NCBI RefSeq assembly: GCF_028606985.1
Contig: NZ_CP117416.1
Coordinates: 651,001-715,000, forward strand
DNA from: Paenibacillus kyungheensis
Lineage (GTDB): Bacteria > Bacillota > Bacilli > Paenibacillales > Paenibacillaceae
Direction of reading: 5' to 3'
DNA length: 64,000 nucleotides
Numbering within the stretch: the stretch's first letter is position 1; each line of letters begins with the position of its first letter. Shown here piece by piece: positions 27,241 to 37,185 of this stretch. The position numbers were made by a program, and so were the translations under genes. Under the pieces are notes generated by a model that saw nothing but the letters and a program-made list of their open reading frames with translations, ran no database searches and had not been told where the DNA came from.

Positions 27241-28365
27241 TTACTGCACTGAAGAACTTGAGCTGTTCGATGTAGAGCGTGAAGAAGAACCGCCTGTATT
27301 GGTTGGACTGGAACTTTCTGTACTTGAGCTTGAATTGGAACTGCCCGAAGAACTGTCTGAACTTGTACCGCTTTTGTTAGTACCTGTGGATACCGGTGTT
27401 GGTTCCACTACTGATTTATTTAAAGCATCTTGTACATATTTTTGTAATTCTTCGCTACTCTTGATACCGATCACATCAGCACCGCCTACTTTTTTCTCGG
27501 CTAGTAGATCGTCTGGAGGCAGTTGGTCACTACCATTCATTTTACTATCGTAAGCGACCGAAGCGAGTTTCCATAGATCATCAGTGCTCAAGTTCGTATC
27601 GATATACGGATTGACCTGTTGTAAGATCGTCGGCAGATTCATAATTGAAGTGGTGGATTTCATTTTCTCACCAACCGCAGTTAAAAAGGCACGTTGTCTT
27701 TCCGTACGGGAAAAGTCAGACATGGCATCATGACGAAAACGTACATATTGCAGAGCAGTTTTGCCATCTAAATGTTGCATACCTGCTTTGAGATCAATAT
27801 CGTATTCGTGTTTATCTGCTGCACTGGTATAATGCATATCTTTTTCAACGTTAAAATCAATACCGCCAACAGCGTCTACCAGTTTGATAAAGCCCTGGAA
27901 GTCCGTATAGACATAATATTGAATCGGAATACCAAGCAAGTCACTAACTGTTTTCATCGCTGTATTCGGTCCATGTGTAATCGCACTATTGATCCGATTC
28001 TCGCCATAACCAGAGATCGGAATATACGTATCACGCAGGATCGAGAATAAATGAATGGTTTTTTTGACAGGATCAAGTGAAGCGACAAGCATGGTGTCTG
28101 AGCGTGGAATTTCACCATCGTCTGCACTACGCGAATCGACACCCATTAAAAGAATATTGACAGGTTCGGTTCCTTCCCATACAGGAGGCTGAGTAGCGGC
28201 GACATTGGTAGGTTGCACATTTTTAAAAGGTGACGCATCGCCTGTTTTTTGTAATGCATCAATTTGATTATATACTGCTGTGAAGTAATAAATCGCATAG
28301 CCTATAACCGCAACTACAATGATCGCTACGGTCCAAAGCAGCGTTCGCTTTGTCTTTACATTCAT
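27241..28365 (-). CDS. LCP (LytR-CpsA-Psr) family wall glycopolymer ligase
   Basis: Membrane-anchored enzyme (374 residues) expected to transfer undecaprenyl-linked teichoic acid or capsule polymers to peptidoglycan. It has one membrane helix (about residues 9-30). The extracellular LCP domain has NILLMGVDSRSADDGEIPRSDT, FSILRDTYIPISGYGENRINSA and YVRFRHD-x-SDFSRTERQR, the lipid-phosphate-binding Arg and Asp residues. A long Ser/Thr-rich low-complexity tail (last ~55 residues) should lie in the wall. Its partner polymer is unknown. Confidence 0.92.
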   Translation of the reverse strand: MNVKTKRTLLWTVAIIVVAVIGYAIYYFTAVYNQIDALQKTGDASPFKNVQPTNVAATQPPVWEGTEPVNILLMGVDSRSADDGEIPRSDTMLVASLDPVKKTIHLFSILRDTYIPISGYGENRINSAITHGPNTAMKTVSDLLGIPIQYYVYTDFQGFIKLVDAVGGIDFNVEKDMHYTSAADKHEYDIDLKAGMQHLDGKTALQYVRFRHDAMSDFSRTERQRAFLTAVGEKMKSTTSIMNLPTILQQVNPYIDTNLSTDDLWKLASVAYDSKMNGSDQLPPDDLLAEKKVGGADVIGIKSSEELQKYVQDALNKSVVEPTPVSTGTNKSGTSSDSSSGSSNSSSSTESSSPTNTGGSSSRSTSNSSSSSVQ

Positions 28366-28588
28366 GTTCTTTCTTCCTTTCGAGGGTGAGGTCTATACTA
28401 TGTTTTCAGAATCTTAATGCCAATTTGAAAAATTGTTTATCACTTTTGATTGCTCTTCATGACACCCGTACATTATAATTTTTTTTTAGGCAACAATCAA
28501 TTACAGCGAATTGACAAGATTGTTATAAATAACGCGAATTATAGCGCATTTCTAACATGAACATCAATCAAGCATAAAGGAGATACTC

Positions 28589-29614
28589 ATGCAGGCGATC
28601 GAAGTACAAGATTTACGCAAAACCTTTCAGATTCAGAAGAGCCGCGGAGGATTAACCGGAGCACTGAAAGACTTATTCGCAAGGCAATATAATGAAGTTG
28701 CTGCGGTGAACGATATTACCTTTTCTATTCCACAAGGAGAAATCTGTGGATATATCGGGGAAAATGGTGCTGGCAAATCGACCACCATCAAAATGCTCAC
28801 TGGTATTCTTGTCCCTACATCCGGACAGATTAAGGTTAACGGGTATGTGCCTTATCAAGAACGGGAAAAGTTCGTGCAGGGAATCGGTGTTGTGTTCGGA
28901 CAAAGAAGTCAGTTGTGGTGGGATATAGGAGTAATAGAATCTTTTCAATTGCTTCGTAAAGTATATCAGGTATCTGAAGCAGATTACAAAAAACGCCTCG
29001 ATGAGCTGGTGGAACGTCTGCAATTACAAGACTTATTAAGCCGTCCTGTACGTAAGCTGAGTTTGGGTCAGCGGATGCGTTGTGAATTAGTTGCAGCATT
29101 GTTACACAATCCATCGATTATTTTTTTGGATGAACCTACGATCGGTCTGGATATCGTCGTCAAATCCGAAATTCGTGAATTTCTAAAAGACCTTAATCGT
29201 ACACAAGGGACAACGATTCTACTGACAACACATGATCTGCAAGATATCGAAGCACTCTGTTCGCGCGTGATTATGCTGGATGCTGGTAACGTCATCTATG
29301 ATGGCGGCTTAGATGATCTGAAGACTCGCTGGGGTAAAGGCAAAGAAGTACGCTTCCAGTTCGGCAAAGCAGTGACTGCATCTCAGCTCCAAGCGTGGAC
29401 AGCCAGTCTACCTGTACAGTGGACACAAGAAGGTGAACTTGTAGCTACAGCATTAGTAACTGCAGATACAGCCGTATCCGATGTGCTAACCGCAGTACTC
29501 AGTCAGGTCGAAATTCTGGATATTCAGATTTCCGAGACCAGTACCGATGAAATTGTACGTCAGATTTATAGTTCCGGTTCAGCCGAAAAGCCGGAGGTTA
29601 AGATTCATGTCTAG
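28589..29614 (+). CDS. ABC-2-type transporter ATP-binding protein
   Basis: 341-residue ATPase of an exporter. It has Walker A GENGAGKST (about residues 58-66), the variant signature LSLGQRMRCEL, Walker B IIFLDEP and the switch His in LLTTHDLQD. The short insert with FGQRSQLWWD is typical of the family paired with PF06182-type permeases. The C-terminal ~90 residues form an accessory domain. The next gene starts within its last 8 nt, so the three genes to 31194 form one operon. The substrate is unknown. Confidence 0.9.
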   Translation: MQAIEVQDLRKTFQIQKSRGGLTGALKDLFARQYNEVAAVNDITFSIPQGEICGYIGENGAGKSTTIKMLTGILVPTSGQIKVNGYVPYQEREKFVQGIGVVFGQRSQLWWDIGVIESFQLLRKVYQVSEADYKKRLDELVERLQLQDLLSRPVRKLSLGQRMRCELVAALLHNPSIIFLDEPTIGLDIVVKSEIREFLKDLNRTQGTTILLTTHDLQDIEALCSRVIMLDAGNVIYDGGLDDLKTRWGKGKEVRFQFGKAVTASQLQAWTASLPVQWTQEGELVATALVTADTAVSDVLTAVLSQVEILDIQISETSTDEIVRQIYSSGSAEKPEVKIHV

Positions 29615-30401
29615 TCTGTATTGGGATTTTATTCGTATTCGTTTTTTGACGATGCTGGCATATCGAGTGAATTATTACTCTGGTATTCTGGTATATACGC
29701 TTAATATCGGTGTGTATTATTTTACATGGCAAGCGATCTACGGGGGCAAAGAGCAGATTGCAGGCTTTACAGCCGCACAGATGACCACGTATGTAGCTGT
29801 TTCATGGATGGCACGGTCGTTTTATTTTAACAATCTGGATCGGGAGATAGCGACCGAGATTCGAGACGGTACGATAGCGATTCAGTTTATCCGCCCGTAC
29901 AACTATTTGATGGTCAAAATGATGCAAGGATTCGGTGAAGGATTGTTCCGTTTCTTATTATTTATGATTCCAGGGATGTTGATCGCATTACTATTATTTC
30001 CGGTTCAATTGCCGACAAGTATCACCTCTTGGATCGGTTTTCTGATCATGTTATTTTTTAGCTTTCTGATCAATTCGCAGATTAATATTATTATCGGAAT
30101 GCTTGCTTTTTTTGTTGAAAATAACGAAGGTATGATGCGGATGAAGCGAATTGTCGTTGATCTATTTTCAGGGTTATTGATTCCAATTAGCTTTTTCCCG
30201 GGTTGGTTGGTATCGATTATGAATTTTCTACCTTTTCAAGCGATCACGTATTTGCCGGGTTCGGTATTTACAGGTCGTGTTAAAGGAACAGGCATTTTAG
30301 AAGTGTTAGGGATTCAGGTGGTCTGGTTTGTTCTATTATTAATTCCAATTTATTTTATATGGCGTGCTGCTCGTGTGCGGCTGTTCGTACAAGGGGGCTA
30401 A
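29607..30401 (+). CDS. ABC-2 family permease (first)
   Basis: 264-residue, six-helix membrane protein of the ABC-2 family (PF06182-like), from MSSLYWDFIRIRFLTMLAYR to a basic C-terminus. The ATG at 29607 follows GGAGG and overlaps the ATPase stop by 8 nt. The 60-nt longer frame lies inside the ATPase gene. It pairs with the second permease just downstream. Relatives are exporters of unknown substrate. Confidence 0.88.
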   Translation: MSSLYWDFIRIRFLTMLAYRVNYYSGILVYTLNIGVYYFTWQAIYGGKEQIAGFTAAQMTTYVAVSWMARSFYFNNLDREIATEIRDGTIAIQFIRPYNYLMVKMMQGFGEGLFRFLLFMIPGMLIALLLFPVQLPTSITSWIGFLIMLFFSFLINSQINIIIGMLAFFVENNEGMMRMKRIVVDLFSGLLIPISFFPGWLVSIMNFLPFQAITYLPGSVFTGRVKGTGILEVLGIQVVWFVLLLIPIYFIWRAARVRLFVQGG

Positions 30402-30405
30402 GCAG

Positions 30406-31194
30406 ATGAAATATTATCTTGGATTGGTATGGGAATACTTTCTGAATTATGCGAAGACACGTCTAACATATCGTGCCGACTTCTGGGTAGAAGTGATCTC
30501 GGATTTGTTATTTCAAGCGACCAACTTAATCTTTATTTTTGTCGTATTTGCACATACAGATACATTAGGTGGATTTACCGAAGCGGAAGTGGTATTTGTA
30601 TATGGATACTTTATGATTCCGTATGGATTGTATAGTTGCTTTGTGAATCTATGGAACTTTGGCGATCGTTATATTGTCAAAGGAGAAATGGATCGCATTT
30701 TGACCCGTCCTGCTCATAATCTATTTCAGATTTTTCTAGAAAATCTTGATCCACCGTCATTAATCGGTTCGTTGATTGGTGTGATTATTATGATCTGGAG
30801 TGGAGGTCAGTTAGGAATCGAGCTATTATGGTGGCATATTCCTGCACTGATTGTGATGGTTCTCGGTTCAACACTGATCTATACCGGAATCTATACGATT
30901 CTAACGTCGATCTCTTTTTACTCGGATTCACCGACAGGGATTATTCCGTTAATGTACAATATCCAGACATACGGACGTTATCCGATTACGATCTACAACC
31001 GTATTATTCAAATTTTGCTAACATGGATATTGCCATTCGCATTTGTAGGTATCTATCCTGCGGCACTGTTTTTAGATCGACCTGAAATGATTCGGATGGC
31101 TTGGATCACACCTGTGATGGGGATTGTCTTTTTCGCACTAGGATTGGTATTCTGGAATGGTGGAATCAAGCGTTATCGCGGAGCAGGATCATAA
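30406..31194 (+). CDS. ABC-2 family permease (second)
   Basis: 262-residue, six-helix permease, paralogous to the previous gene product (both begin with a short amphipathic helix, then a TRLTYRADFW-like turn). The motif NFGDRYIVKGEMDRILTRP fits PF06182 permeases. It starts 4 nt after the previous stop with AAGGGGG as ribosome site. The three proteins would form a complete heterodimeric exporter. Confidence 0.88.
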   Translation: MKYYLGLVWEYFLNYAKTRLTYRADFWVEVISDLLFQATNLIFIFVVFAHTDTLGGFTEAEVVFVYGYFMIPYGLYSCFVNLWNFGDRYIVKGEMDRILTRPAHNLFQIFLENLDPPSLIGSLIGVIIMIWSGGQLGIELLWWHIPALIVMVLGSTLIYTGIYTILTSISFYSDSPTGIIPLMYNIQTYGRYPITIYNRIIQILLTWILPFAFVGIYPAALFLDRPEMIRMAWITPVMGIVFFALGLVFWNGGIKRYRGAGS

Positions 31195-31220
31195 GTTGAA
31201 TATATTAAGAAGGAACATGC

Positions 31221-31249
31221 TTGTATTTTGAAAGTGAGTTCTTTATATT
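31221..31249 (+). promoter_or_regulatory. Sigma-A-type promoter of bcp
   Basis: TTGTAT and TATATT are separated by 17 bp, with a predicted start about 40 nt before the bcp ATG. Confidence 0.55.
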
Positions 31250-31295
31250 TTACATCGAAGCTAAAAAGAATAAGGTAGCTGAAGGAGGAATTACC

Positions 31296-31754
31296 ATGAG
31301 TGAATTACAAATAGGGCAACCGGTACCTGAATTTACATTAGAAGCATCTGGAGGTCAAGAAATCTCGTTAAGTGATTATCGTGGCAAAAAGGTCGTGTTA
31401 TACTTTTACCCGAAAGATAGCACGCCGGGTTGTACCCAGGAAGCTTGTGATTTCCGCGATAGTTCAGCAGCGTATGAGCAAAAAGGTGCGGTTGTGTTGG
31501 GAATCAGTCCTGATCCGGTCAAATCTCATGATAAATTTGCACAAAAGTATGAACTGTCTTTCCCGTTACTATCCGATCCTGATCATGCAGTTGCAGAAGC
31601 ATTTGGCGTATGGCAATTGAAGAAAATGTATGGCAAAGAATACGAAGGTATTGTACGGTCTACATTTTTGATCGACGAAGAAGGTATCTTGATCAAAGCT
31701 TGGAACAAAGTGAAAGTTAAAGGGCATACTGAAGAAGTATTTGCTGCACTGTAA
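31296..31754 (+). CDS. bcp: Thioredoxin-dependent thiol peroxidase (BCP peroxiredoxin)
   Basis: 152-residue peroxiredoxin that reduces hydrogen and organic peroxides in the cytoplasm. FYPKDSTPGCTQEACDFRD carries the peroxidatic Cys46 and a second Cys51, the arrangement of atypical 2-Cys BCP enzymes. WQLKKMYGKEYEGIVRSTFLID is also typical. The frame extends back to 31221, but GAAGGAGG before 31296 and the promoter at 31221 fix the start. Confidence 0.93.
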   Translation: MSELQIGQPVPEFTLEASGGQEISLSDYRGKKVVLYFYPKDSTPGCTQEACDFRDSSAAYEQKGAVVLGISPDPVKSHDKFAQKYELSFPLLSDPDHAVAEAFGVWQLKKMYGKEYEGIVRSTFLIDEEGILIKAWNKVKVKGHTEEVFAAL

Positions 31755-31819
31755 AAAGACATTGTTATGGAAGCAAGTAAAGTTGCTACAAATCAATATG
31801 GCTCTATGATAGTTTTACC

Positions 31820-31852
31820 AAAGCAACGTCCTTCCAAAGACGTTGCTTTTTT
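31820..31852 (+). terminator. Terminator of bcp
   Basis: AAAGCAACGTC pairs with GACGTTGCTTT, followed by TTT. Confidence 0.85.
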
Positions 31853-31925
31853 AATGGATAAAATAGCGCTTACCTGTAGTCATCTTGTGGATAGCAATCG
31901 ATACCAAAGGAGAGGAGAACGACTT

Positions 31926-32372
31926 ATGAATTTTTACACTATTGCTTATTTGGAAAATCAATCGACATTTAATGTCTATCTCAAATACATCTTTATTTTT
32001 GTCGCACTGATCTTATTGCTGGTGTTATTTTCCTTATATATGCGCAAACGTATTGAGACCAAATATCGCGATCTAAGTATTATTTTGCTACTTATTATAG
32101 TGTTTATGATTGGTGTACAGTATTCGGATTATACGCAAGATCAGAGCACCTATTCCAAATACTCGCAGATGGTGCAATTTGTCCATCAATTAGCCAAAGA
32201 CCAGAAGTTGGATGAAACAACGATCAGTGTGAATTCAACCACGCTTGTAGACGAAGTTATTATCAAAACACCAACAGCTTACTATACCGCTCATTTTAAT
32301 GATGATATGAGTGCTTATACATTAGAAACGGTCTATCTGGTGAATCCAGACGTTCACATCATCAACCAATAA
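31926..32372 (+). CDS. DUF3290-family membrane protein
   Basis: 148 residues with two membrane helices (about 19-40 and 50-66) and a C-terminal outside or cytoplasmic domain. DUF3290 proteins are usually encoded next to a DUF421/YetF protein, as here, and the two probably act together. Function is unknown. GGAGAGGAG precedes the ATG. Longer frames to 31767 run through the bcp terminator and are unlikely. Confidence 0.8.
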   Translation: MNFYTIAYLENQSTFNVYLKYIFIFVALILLLVLFSLYMRKRIETKYRDLSIILLLIIVFMIGVQYSDYTQDQSTYSKYSQMVQFVHQLAKDQKLDETTISVNSTTLVDEVIIKTPTAYYTAHFNDDMSAYTLETVYLVNPDVHIINQ

Positions 32373-32394
32373 GTAGAAAGAAAGGAAACAATCT

Positions 32395-33030
32395 ATGGAA
32401 GCTTATTATCCTGTTATTATCAAATTAGCGCTTGGTATTCTTTGTCTGGTGTTACAGATTAATCTAATGGGCAAAGGCAATCTAGCGCCCACATCGGCGA
32501 TTGATCAAGTGCAGAACTATGTACTCGGGGGCATTATAGGCGGTGTGATCTATAATGAAGCAGTCAAGCCATTACAATTTTTCCTCGTGCTGATGATCTG
32601 GACGTTACTGGTCTTTATGATCAAATTCCTCAAACAACACAATCCATACATTAAGCGTATTGTCGATGGCAAGCCGATCAACTTAGTTGTCAACGGGGAA
32701 GTCAATGTTGGCGAATGTCTACGTTGCGGCATATCGGCAAATGAATTGATGTTCAAGTTACGAGCGATAGGGATATATGAGATTAAAAATGTAAAACGAG
32801 CCATTTTAGAGCAAAACGGACAATTAACCGTTATCCAATACGGTGATGAAAATATTCGTTACCCGATTATTGTAGATGGGCAGGTCAATCAAGATGTACT
32901 TGATCTGATTCATAAAGATATCAAATGGCTAGAAGAGCGGGTCAAACAAGAAACTCATCATCATATATCTGAAATTTATCTAGGTGAATATATCTCAGGT
33001 GAACTGCGCCTGCATGCGTACAAAAAGTAA
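32395..33030 (+). CDS. YetF/DUF421 membrane protein
   Basis: 211 residues. Three N-terminal membrane helices are followed by the DUF421 cytosolic domain (KPINLVVNGEVNVGECLRCGISANEL, LRAIGIYEIKNVKRAILEQNGQLTV). Relatives YetF and YdfR/YdfS are spore or membrane proteins of unclear function. It lies 22 nt after the DUF3290 gene, so the two form an operon. Confidence 0.85.
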   Translation: MEAYYPVIIKLALGILCLVLQINLMGKGNLAPTSAIDQVQNYVLGGIIGGVIYNEAVKPLQFFLVLMIWTLLVFMIKFLKQHNPYIKRIVDGKPINLVVNGEVNVGECLRCGISANELMFKLRAIGIYEIKNVKRAILEQNGQLTVIQYGDENIRYPIIVDGQVNQDVLDLIHKDIKWLEERVKQETHHHISEIYLGEYISGELRLHAYKK

Positions 33031-33071
33031 ATCGATTTGCTGTTTAAACATCACATTTTTATATGATAAAT

Positions 33072-33100
33072 TTGACATAAAGAGTGAGCTATGTTAGTTT
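33072..33100 (+). promoter_or_regulatory. Probable promoter of the M20 amidohydrolase gene
   Basis: TTGACA (33072-33077) is perfect. The best -10 at 17 bp is TAGTTT, which is weak. Confidence 0.4.
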
Positions 33101-33172
33101 GGAGTCATTGGGTTTTTCTAAATAATGGAATATTTAGAGGTTGATTCACACTATTCAAGGAGGCACACACTT

Positions 33173-34348
33173 ATGACAAAACAACAATGGATACAAGCAA
33201 TCGAAGCACAATTTGATCAAATGGTATCTTGGCGTAGACATATGCACAAGTTCCCTGAATTATCTTTTCAAGAAGTGAAAACTTCTCAATATATTGCAGA
33301 TACGTTAAAAGGATTCGGGTATGAAGTGCGTACAGGTGTAGGTGAAGGCGGATTGATCGCTGATCTACAAGGGGCACAATCAGGCCCAACGATAGCATTT
33401 CGAGCAGACTTTGATGCACTGCCCATTCATGAAGAAAATACAGTCGACTATCGTTCGCAAAATGATGGCGTGATGCATGCTTGCGGACATGATGGGCATA
33501 CAGCAGCATTACTGGGTGTAGCCAGTGTACTTAGCGATCAGCAAGCACATTTGAAAGGAAAGGTTCGGTTTATTTTCCAACATGCTGAAGAACTTCTTCC
33601 AGGTGGAGCCAAAGCAATGGTCGAAGATGGAGCATTGGACGGAGTCGATGAAGTGTACGGTGCGCATTTAGCGAGTGCTCTTCCACTGGGCAAAATCGGC
33701 ACAGCTTCAGGGCCTGCAATGGCATCCGCAGATTCCTTTTCAATTACGATTCAAGGAAAAGGCGGACATGGCGCACAGCCTGATTTGTCAGTCGATTCTA
33801 TCGTGATCGGTAGCCAGTTAGTAGGAGCTTTGCAGACCATCGTATCCCGTCATATCAGCCCGATGCAGTCGGCTGTAGTGACTATCGGTGTGTTCCAAGC
33901 AGGACAAGCATTTAACGTTATTGCCGATAAAGCGAAGATCGAAGGTACAGTGCGTGCATTTGATCCAGAGATTCGTACCAAGATTGAGCAAGATATTCGA
34001 GATTTGGTACATGGCATCACATTAGCCAGTCATGCGACATATACAATTAATTATATTCATGGTTATCCAACCGTTGTGAATACACCAGAGCAGACAGAAC
34101 ATGTTCAACAAGTCGTTGTCGATACGATGGGTGAAGAAGCATTTCTGATGTTACCACCAGCGATGGGAGCGGAAGATTTTGCCTACTATCTACAAGAGCG
34201 TCCGGGTAACTTCTTCTTTGTCGGATCGAAAAATGAAACCGAAGATACCGCATTCCCACATCACCATCCACGGTTCGATATCGATGAACGTGCGCTTGTG
34301 AATGCAGGTAAAGTCTTTTTGGGCATTGCGGCAGAGAAATTACTGTAG
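33173..34348 (+). CDS. M20-family N-acyl-amino-acid amidohydrolase
   Basis: 391-residue metal-dependent amidohydrolase of the M20D group (YxeP/HipO/AmhX-like). It has RRHMHKFPELSF, RADFDALPIHEE, MHACGHDGHTAALLG, HAEELLPGGAKAMVEDG and the C-terminal GAEDFAYYLQERPG and HHPRFDID, which give the metal ligands. The dimerisation domain sits in the middle (GKGGHGAQPDLSVDSI). It cleaves an N-acylated amino acid or a related conjugate. The substrate is not evident. AAGGAGG lies before 33173. Confidence 0.9.
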   Translation: MTKQQWIQAIEAQFDQMVSWRRHMHKFPELSFQEVKTSQYIADTLKGFGYEVRTGVGEGGLIADLQGAQSGPTIAFRADFDALPIHEENTVDYRSQNDGVMHACGHDGHTAALLGVASVLSDQQAHLKGKVRFIFQHAEELLPGGAKAMVEDGALDGVDEVYGAHLASALPLGKIGTASGPAMASADSFSITIQGKGGHGAQPDLSVDSIVIGSQLVGALQTIVSRHISPMQSAVVTIGVFQAGQAFNVIADKAKIEGTVRAFDPEIRTKIEQDIRDLVHGITLASHATYTINYIHGYPTVVNTPEQTEHVQQVVVDTMGEEAFLMLPPAMGAEDFAYYLQERPGNFFFVGSKNETEDTAFPHHHPRFDIDERALVNAGKVFLGIAAEKLL

Positions 34349-34489
34349 GTTATTCTGGATGATACGATGAGAGAAGATACAACAGAACTTGGTATGTAGA
34401 ACTTAATAAAAAATATCATCAAAAAAAGAACAAAGTACTAATAGCAGTATGAGCATATCTTCTAAGTAGTGTCATATTCAATATGAAAT

Positions 34490-34543
34490 AAAAAAAGCAG
34501 CGAAGATTGTGGCATCTATTGCCCGATTCTTCGCTGCTTTTTT
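34490..34543. terminator. Bidirectional terminator between M20 gene and DedA gene
   Basis: AAAAAAGCAGCGAAGA and TCTTCGCTGCTTTTTT form a strong stem with A and T tracts on both flanks. Confidence 0.9.
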
Positions 34544-34554
34544 ATACTTTTAGT

Positions 34555-35208
34555 TTATTCACCTGCGGAATCATCAGGCTTTTTCTTTCCAAATCGATTC
34601 ACCAGTGCAATTCCTAATCGTCTGCGGAACTTCACAAGAATAAAGAACAAGATTAGCACCACAATAATCGCAATCGCTTCAAATGAATAGTGATGAATCC
34701 AGTGAAAGACCATCGTCCATTGTGGTCCGAAAATGCGACCTAATGCTAGAAAGATACTAACCCAGATCAATGCACCGCTATATGAGTAAGCAGCAAAGCG
34801 CCAGAACTTAAAGTTCATAACACCTGAGAAGTAACCGGTGAAATGACGTACTCCCGGTATAAAATATCCAAAGAATACAAGTGTATATCCATATTTACCA
34901 AACCACAGTTGTGCTTTATCCAGCTTGGATTGTGGCAACAACAACCATTTTCCATATTTACGTAAGAACGGAAGCCCTGCTTTTCGACCGATAAAATAAG
35001 TGATCGTCATCCCGATCGTTGTACCGGCAAACGCACAAAGAAATAATAGCACTATATTCAGGCGACCCATATAAGACAAATAGCCAGCATATCCCATCAT
35101 TGTTTCACCAGGGAAAGGAAGAGCGATAAATTCAAGCAATAGTCCTAGAAAAAGCACCAGATAACTATGATGTGTAAAAAGAGATTCTATATAATGTATA
35201 AATTGCAT
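34555..35208 (-). CDS. DedA-family membrane protein
   Basis: 217 residues. It has the SNARE-associated/DedA core with EFIALPFPGETMMGYAGYLS, TIGMTITYFIGRKAG, FGYFIPGVRHFTGYFSGV and several membrane helices. DedA proteins act in lipid (undecaprenyl-phosphate or phospholipid) translocation and membrane homeostasis. The basic tail is cytoplasmic. GGAGGAAAACTC precedes the ATG. Confidence 0.9.
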   Translation of the reverse strand: MQFIHYIESLFTHHSYLVLFLGLLLEFIALPFPGETMMGYAGYLSYMGRLNIVLLFLCAFAGTTIGMTITYFIGRKAGLPFLRKYGKWLLLPQSKLDKAQLWFGKYGYTLVFFGYFIPGVRHFTGYFSGVMNFKFWRFAAYSYSGALIWVSIFLALGRIFGPQWTMVFHWIHHYSFEAIAIIVVLILFFILVKFRRRLGIALVNRFGKKKPDDSAGE

Positions 35209-35417
35209 GAGTTTTCCTCCGTGGTGCTATGATTTCTCTGTATTTGACTATTTTTCCTAAAATAAAACAATCTATTACATCATAATCTATCGGAAACTAC
35301 AAAGTCTATTAATAGGTCTATTTTAAAAGAAATCTCGTTATTTCTGAAATGTAAACGTAATCTTGATAGAGAGTGGAAGAAAGTACACTTTTAATTGCTG
35401 TAGTAAGGTTGGAAGCC

Positions 35418-35447
35418 TTGACGGTGGCTTTTGCACATAGGTATAAT
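35418..35447 (+). promoter_or_regulatory. Sigma-A promoter of guaA
   Basis: TTGACG and TATAAT are separated by 18 bp, 31 bp before the ATG. No purine riboswitch was recognised here. A cre-like ATGTAAACGTAATCT (35349-35363) lies further upstream and may be chance. Confidence 0.7.
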
Positions 35448-35477
35448 TAGACTCATTGAAATGTGGGAGGTTCGTGA

Positions 35478-37016
35478 ATGAATAGTCCAAGTGAAATTAT
35501 TGTAGTTCTCGATTTTGGGGGACAGTACAACCAGTTGATCGCAAGACGTATCCGTGATCTAGGCGTGTACAGTGAATTAATGCCTTTTAATACCCCGGTC
35601 GAAAAGATTCGTGAATTGTCACCGAAAGGGATCATCTTTTCCGGTGGACCTTCTAGCGTGTATGCAGAAAATGCACCGCATGTCGATCCAGCGATCTATG
35701 ATCTGAATGTGCCGATCTTCGGTATTTGCTACGGTATGCAGTTAATGGCTCAACAATTGTCCGGTAAAGTAGAACGTTCTGCGAAGCGTGAGTACGGGAA
35801 GTCTGATGTAGACTTTATGGCTCATTGCGCATTGAATAAAGGCATGGAATCCAGTCACACCGTATGGATGAGTCATGGTGACCATGTAGTCGGCTTGCCA
35901 GAAGGATTCGTATTGGATGCAAGTACAGAATCGGCTCCAATTGCTGCGATGAGTAATGCAGAGCGTCAATTGTATGCTGTACAGTTCCATCCAGAAGTAC
36001 GTCATTCTGTGTTCGGTAACGAAATGATCCGTAATTTCTTATATGAAATTTGTAAATGTGCGGGCGAATGGAGCATGGAGACGTTTATCGAAGATACGAT
36101 CGAAGAGATTCGTACACAAGTCGGCGACAAAAATGTATTGTGCGCACTAAGTGGCGGTGTCGATTCTTCGGTAGTGGCGATTCTTTTGCACAAAGCGATC
36201 GGTCCTCAATTAACATGTATGTTTATCGACCATGGTCTTTTACGTAAAGGCGAAGCGGAAAGCGTCATGGAGACGTTTGTTGGTAAGTTCGATATGAAAG
36301 TTGTCAAAATCGATGCCCAAGAACGTTTCTTGTCCAAATTGGCAGGCGTTGACGATCCTGAGCAAAAACGTAAAATTATCGGTAATGAATTTATCTACTG
36401 CTTCGATGAAGAGTCTCGTAAATTAGGCGACTTCGCGTATCTAGCACAAGGTACACTTTATACCGATATTGTAGAAAGTGGTACAGCAACAGCACAAACG
36501 ATCAAATCTCACCATAACGTAGGTGGATTGCCAGAAGATATGCACTTCGAATTGGTAGAGCCACTCAAAGCACTATTCAAAGACGAAGTACGTAAAGTCG
36601 GCGAACAATGCGGATTGCCAGCTGCAATCGTATGGCGTCAACCTTTCCCAGGTCCAGGTCTAGCGATTCGTGTCTTGGGCGAAGTGACTGAAGATAAATT
36701 GCAAATCGTTCGCGATTCCGATTACATTTTGCGTGAAGAGATCGCAAAAGCAGGTCTTGAAAGCGAAATTTGGCAGTACTTCACTGCACTTCCTAACATG
36801 AAGAGCGTAGGCGTTATGGGCGATGCTCGTACGTACTCGTATACCGTAGGTATTCGTGCTGTAACATCGATCGATGGCATGACTGCCGACTGGGCACGTA
36901 TCCCGTGGGATGTGTTAGAGAAGATTTCGGTGCGTATTGTCAATGAAGTCGATAATGTAAACCGTATTGTGTATGATATTACGTCCAAACCACCAGCTAC
37001 GATTGAGTGGGAGTAG
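35478..37016 (+). CDS. guaA: GMP synthase (glutamine-hydrolysing)
   Basis: Converts XMP to GMP (512 residues). It has an N-terminal class I glutamine amidotransferase (GICYGMQ with Cys84, then the FHPEVRHS His/Glu pair), an ATP-pyrophosphatase domain with the P-loop [12 protein letters not shown], and the C-terminal dimerisation domain ending KPPATIEWE. The 3' end is a known integration site of genomic islands, and a second copy of its last four codons lies at 40757. GGGAGG sits 7 nt before the ATG. Confidence 0.97.
   Translation: MNSPSEIIVVLDFGGQYNQLIARRIRDLGVYSELMPFNTPVEKIRELSPKGIIFSGGPSSVYAENAPHVDPAIYDLNVPIFGICYGMQLMAQQLSGKVERSAKREYGKSDVDFMAHCALNKGMESSHTVWMSHGDHVVGLPEGFVLDASTESAPIAAMSNAERQLYAVQFHPEVRHSVFGNEMIRNFLYEICKCAGEWSMETFIEDTIEEIRTQVGDKNVLCALSGGVDSSVVAILLHKAIGPQLTCMFIDHGLLRKGEAESVMETFVGKFDMKVVKIDAQERFLSKLAGVDDPEQKRKIIGNEFIYCFDEESRKLGDFAYLAQGTLYTDIVESGTATAQTIKSHHNVGGLPEDMHFELVEPLKALFKDEVRKVGEQCGLPAAIVWRQPFPGPGLAIRVLGEVTEDKLQIVRDSDYILREEIAKAGLESEIWQYFTALPNMKSVGVMGDARTYSYTVGIRAVTSIDGMTADWARIPWDVLEKISVRIVNEVDNVNRIVYDITSKPPATIEWE
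37005..37016 (+). repeat. Left end repeat (attL-like) in guaA 3' end
   Basis: GAGTGGGAGTAG encodes Glu-Trp-Glu-stop of guaA. It matches GAGTGGGAATAG at 40757-40768 in 11 of 12 positions. The two copies bracket the inserted segment. Confidence 0.65.
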
Positions 37017-37099
37017 ACTATAAAATAAAAATGAAGTTTTTACGCTAATTTAATAGGAATTTACATGTTATAAGAAGGTTTATTTTAAATAAAAATTAA

Positions 37100-37185
37100 T
37101 TGGTTTCGCGCCAAACTCTCTACCCAAAATTGGTAGAACGTGAAACCAAATACCCTTGTCAAATTCTGATGGGGGTATTTTTTTA
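37100..37185 (+). terminator. Double hairpin after guaA
   Basis: TTGGTTTC pairs with GAAACCAA around an inner CTACC/GGTAG stem (37100-37149). It is followed by an AATACCC/GGGGGTATT stem and a T run (37149-37185). The second is a terminator and the first may assist it. The remaining gap to 37572 is AT-rich. It has one more small hairpin near 37350 (AGACTAC/GTAGTCT) and no gene. Confidence 0.65.

Noticed and set aside
35349..35363. Perfect cre-like sequence upstream of guaA
   Set aside because: It lies about 70 bp before the guaA -35 element, and CcpA control of GMP synthase has no clear rationale. The degenerate consensus can occur by chance.
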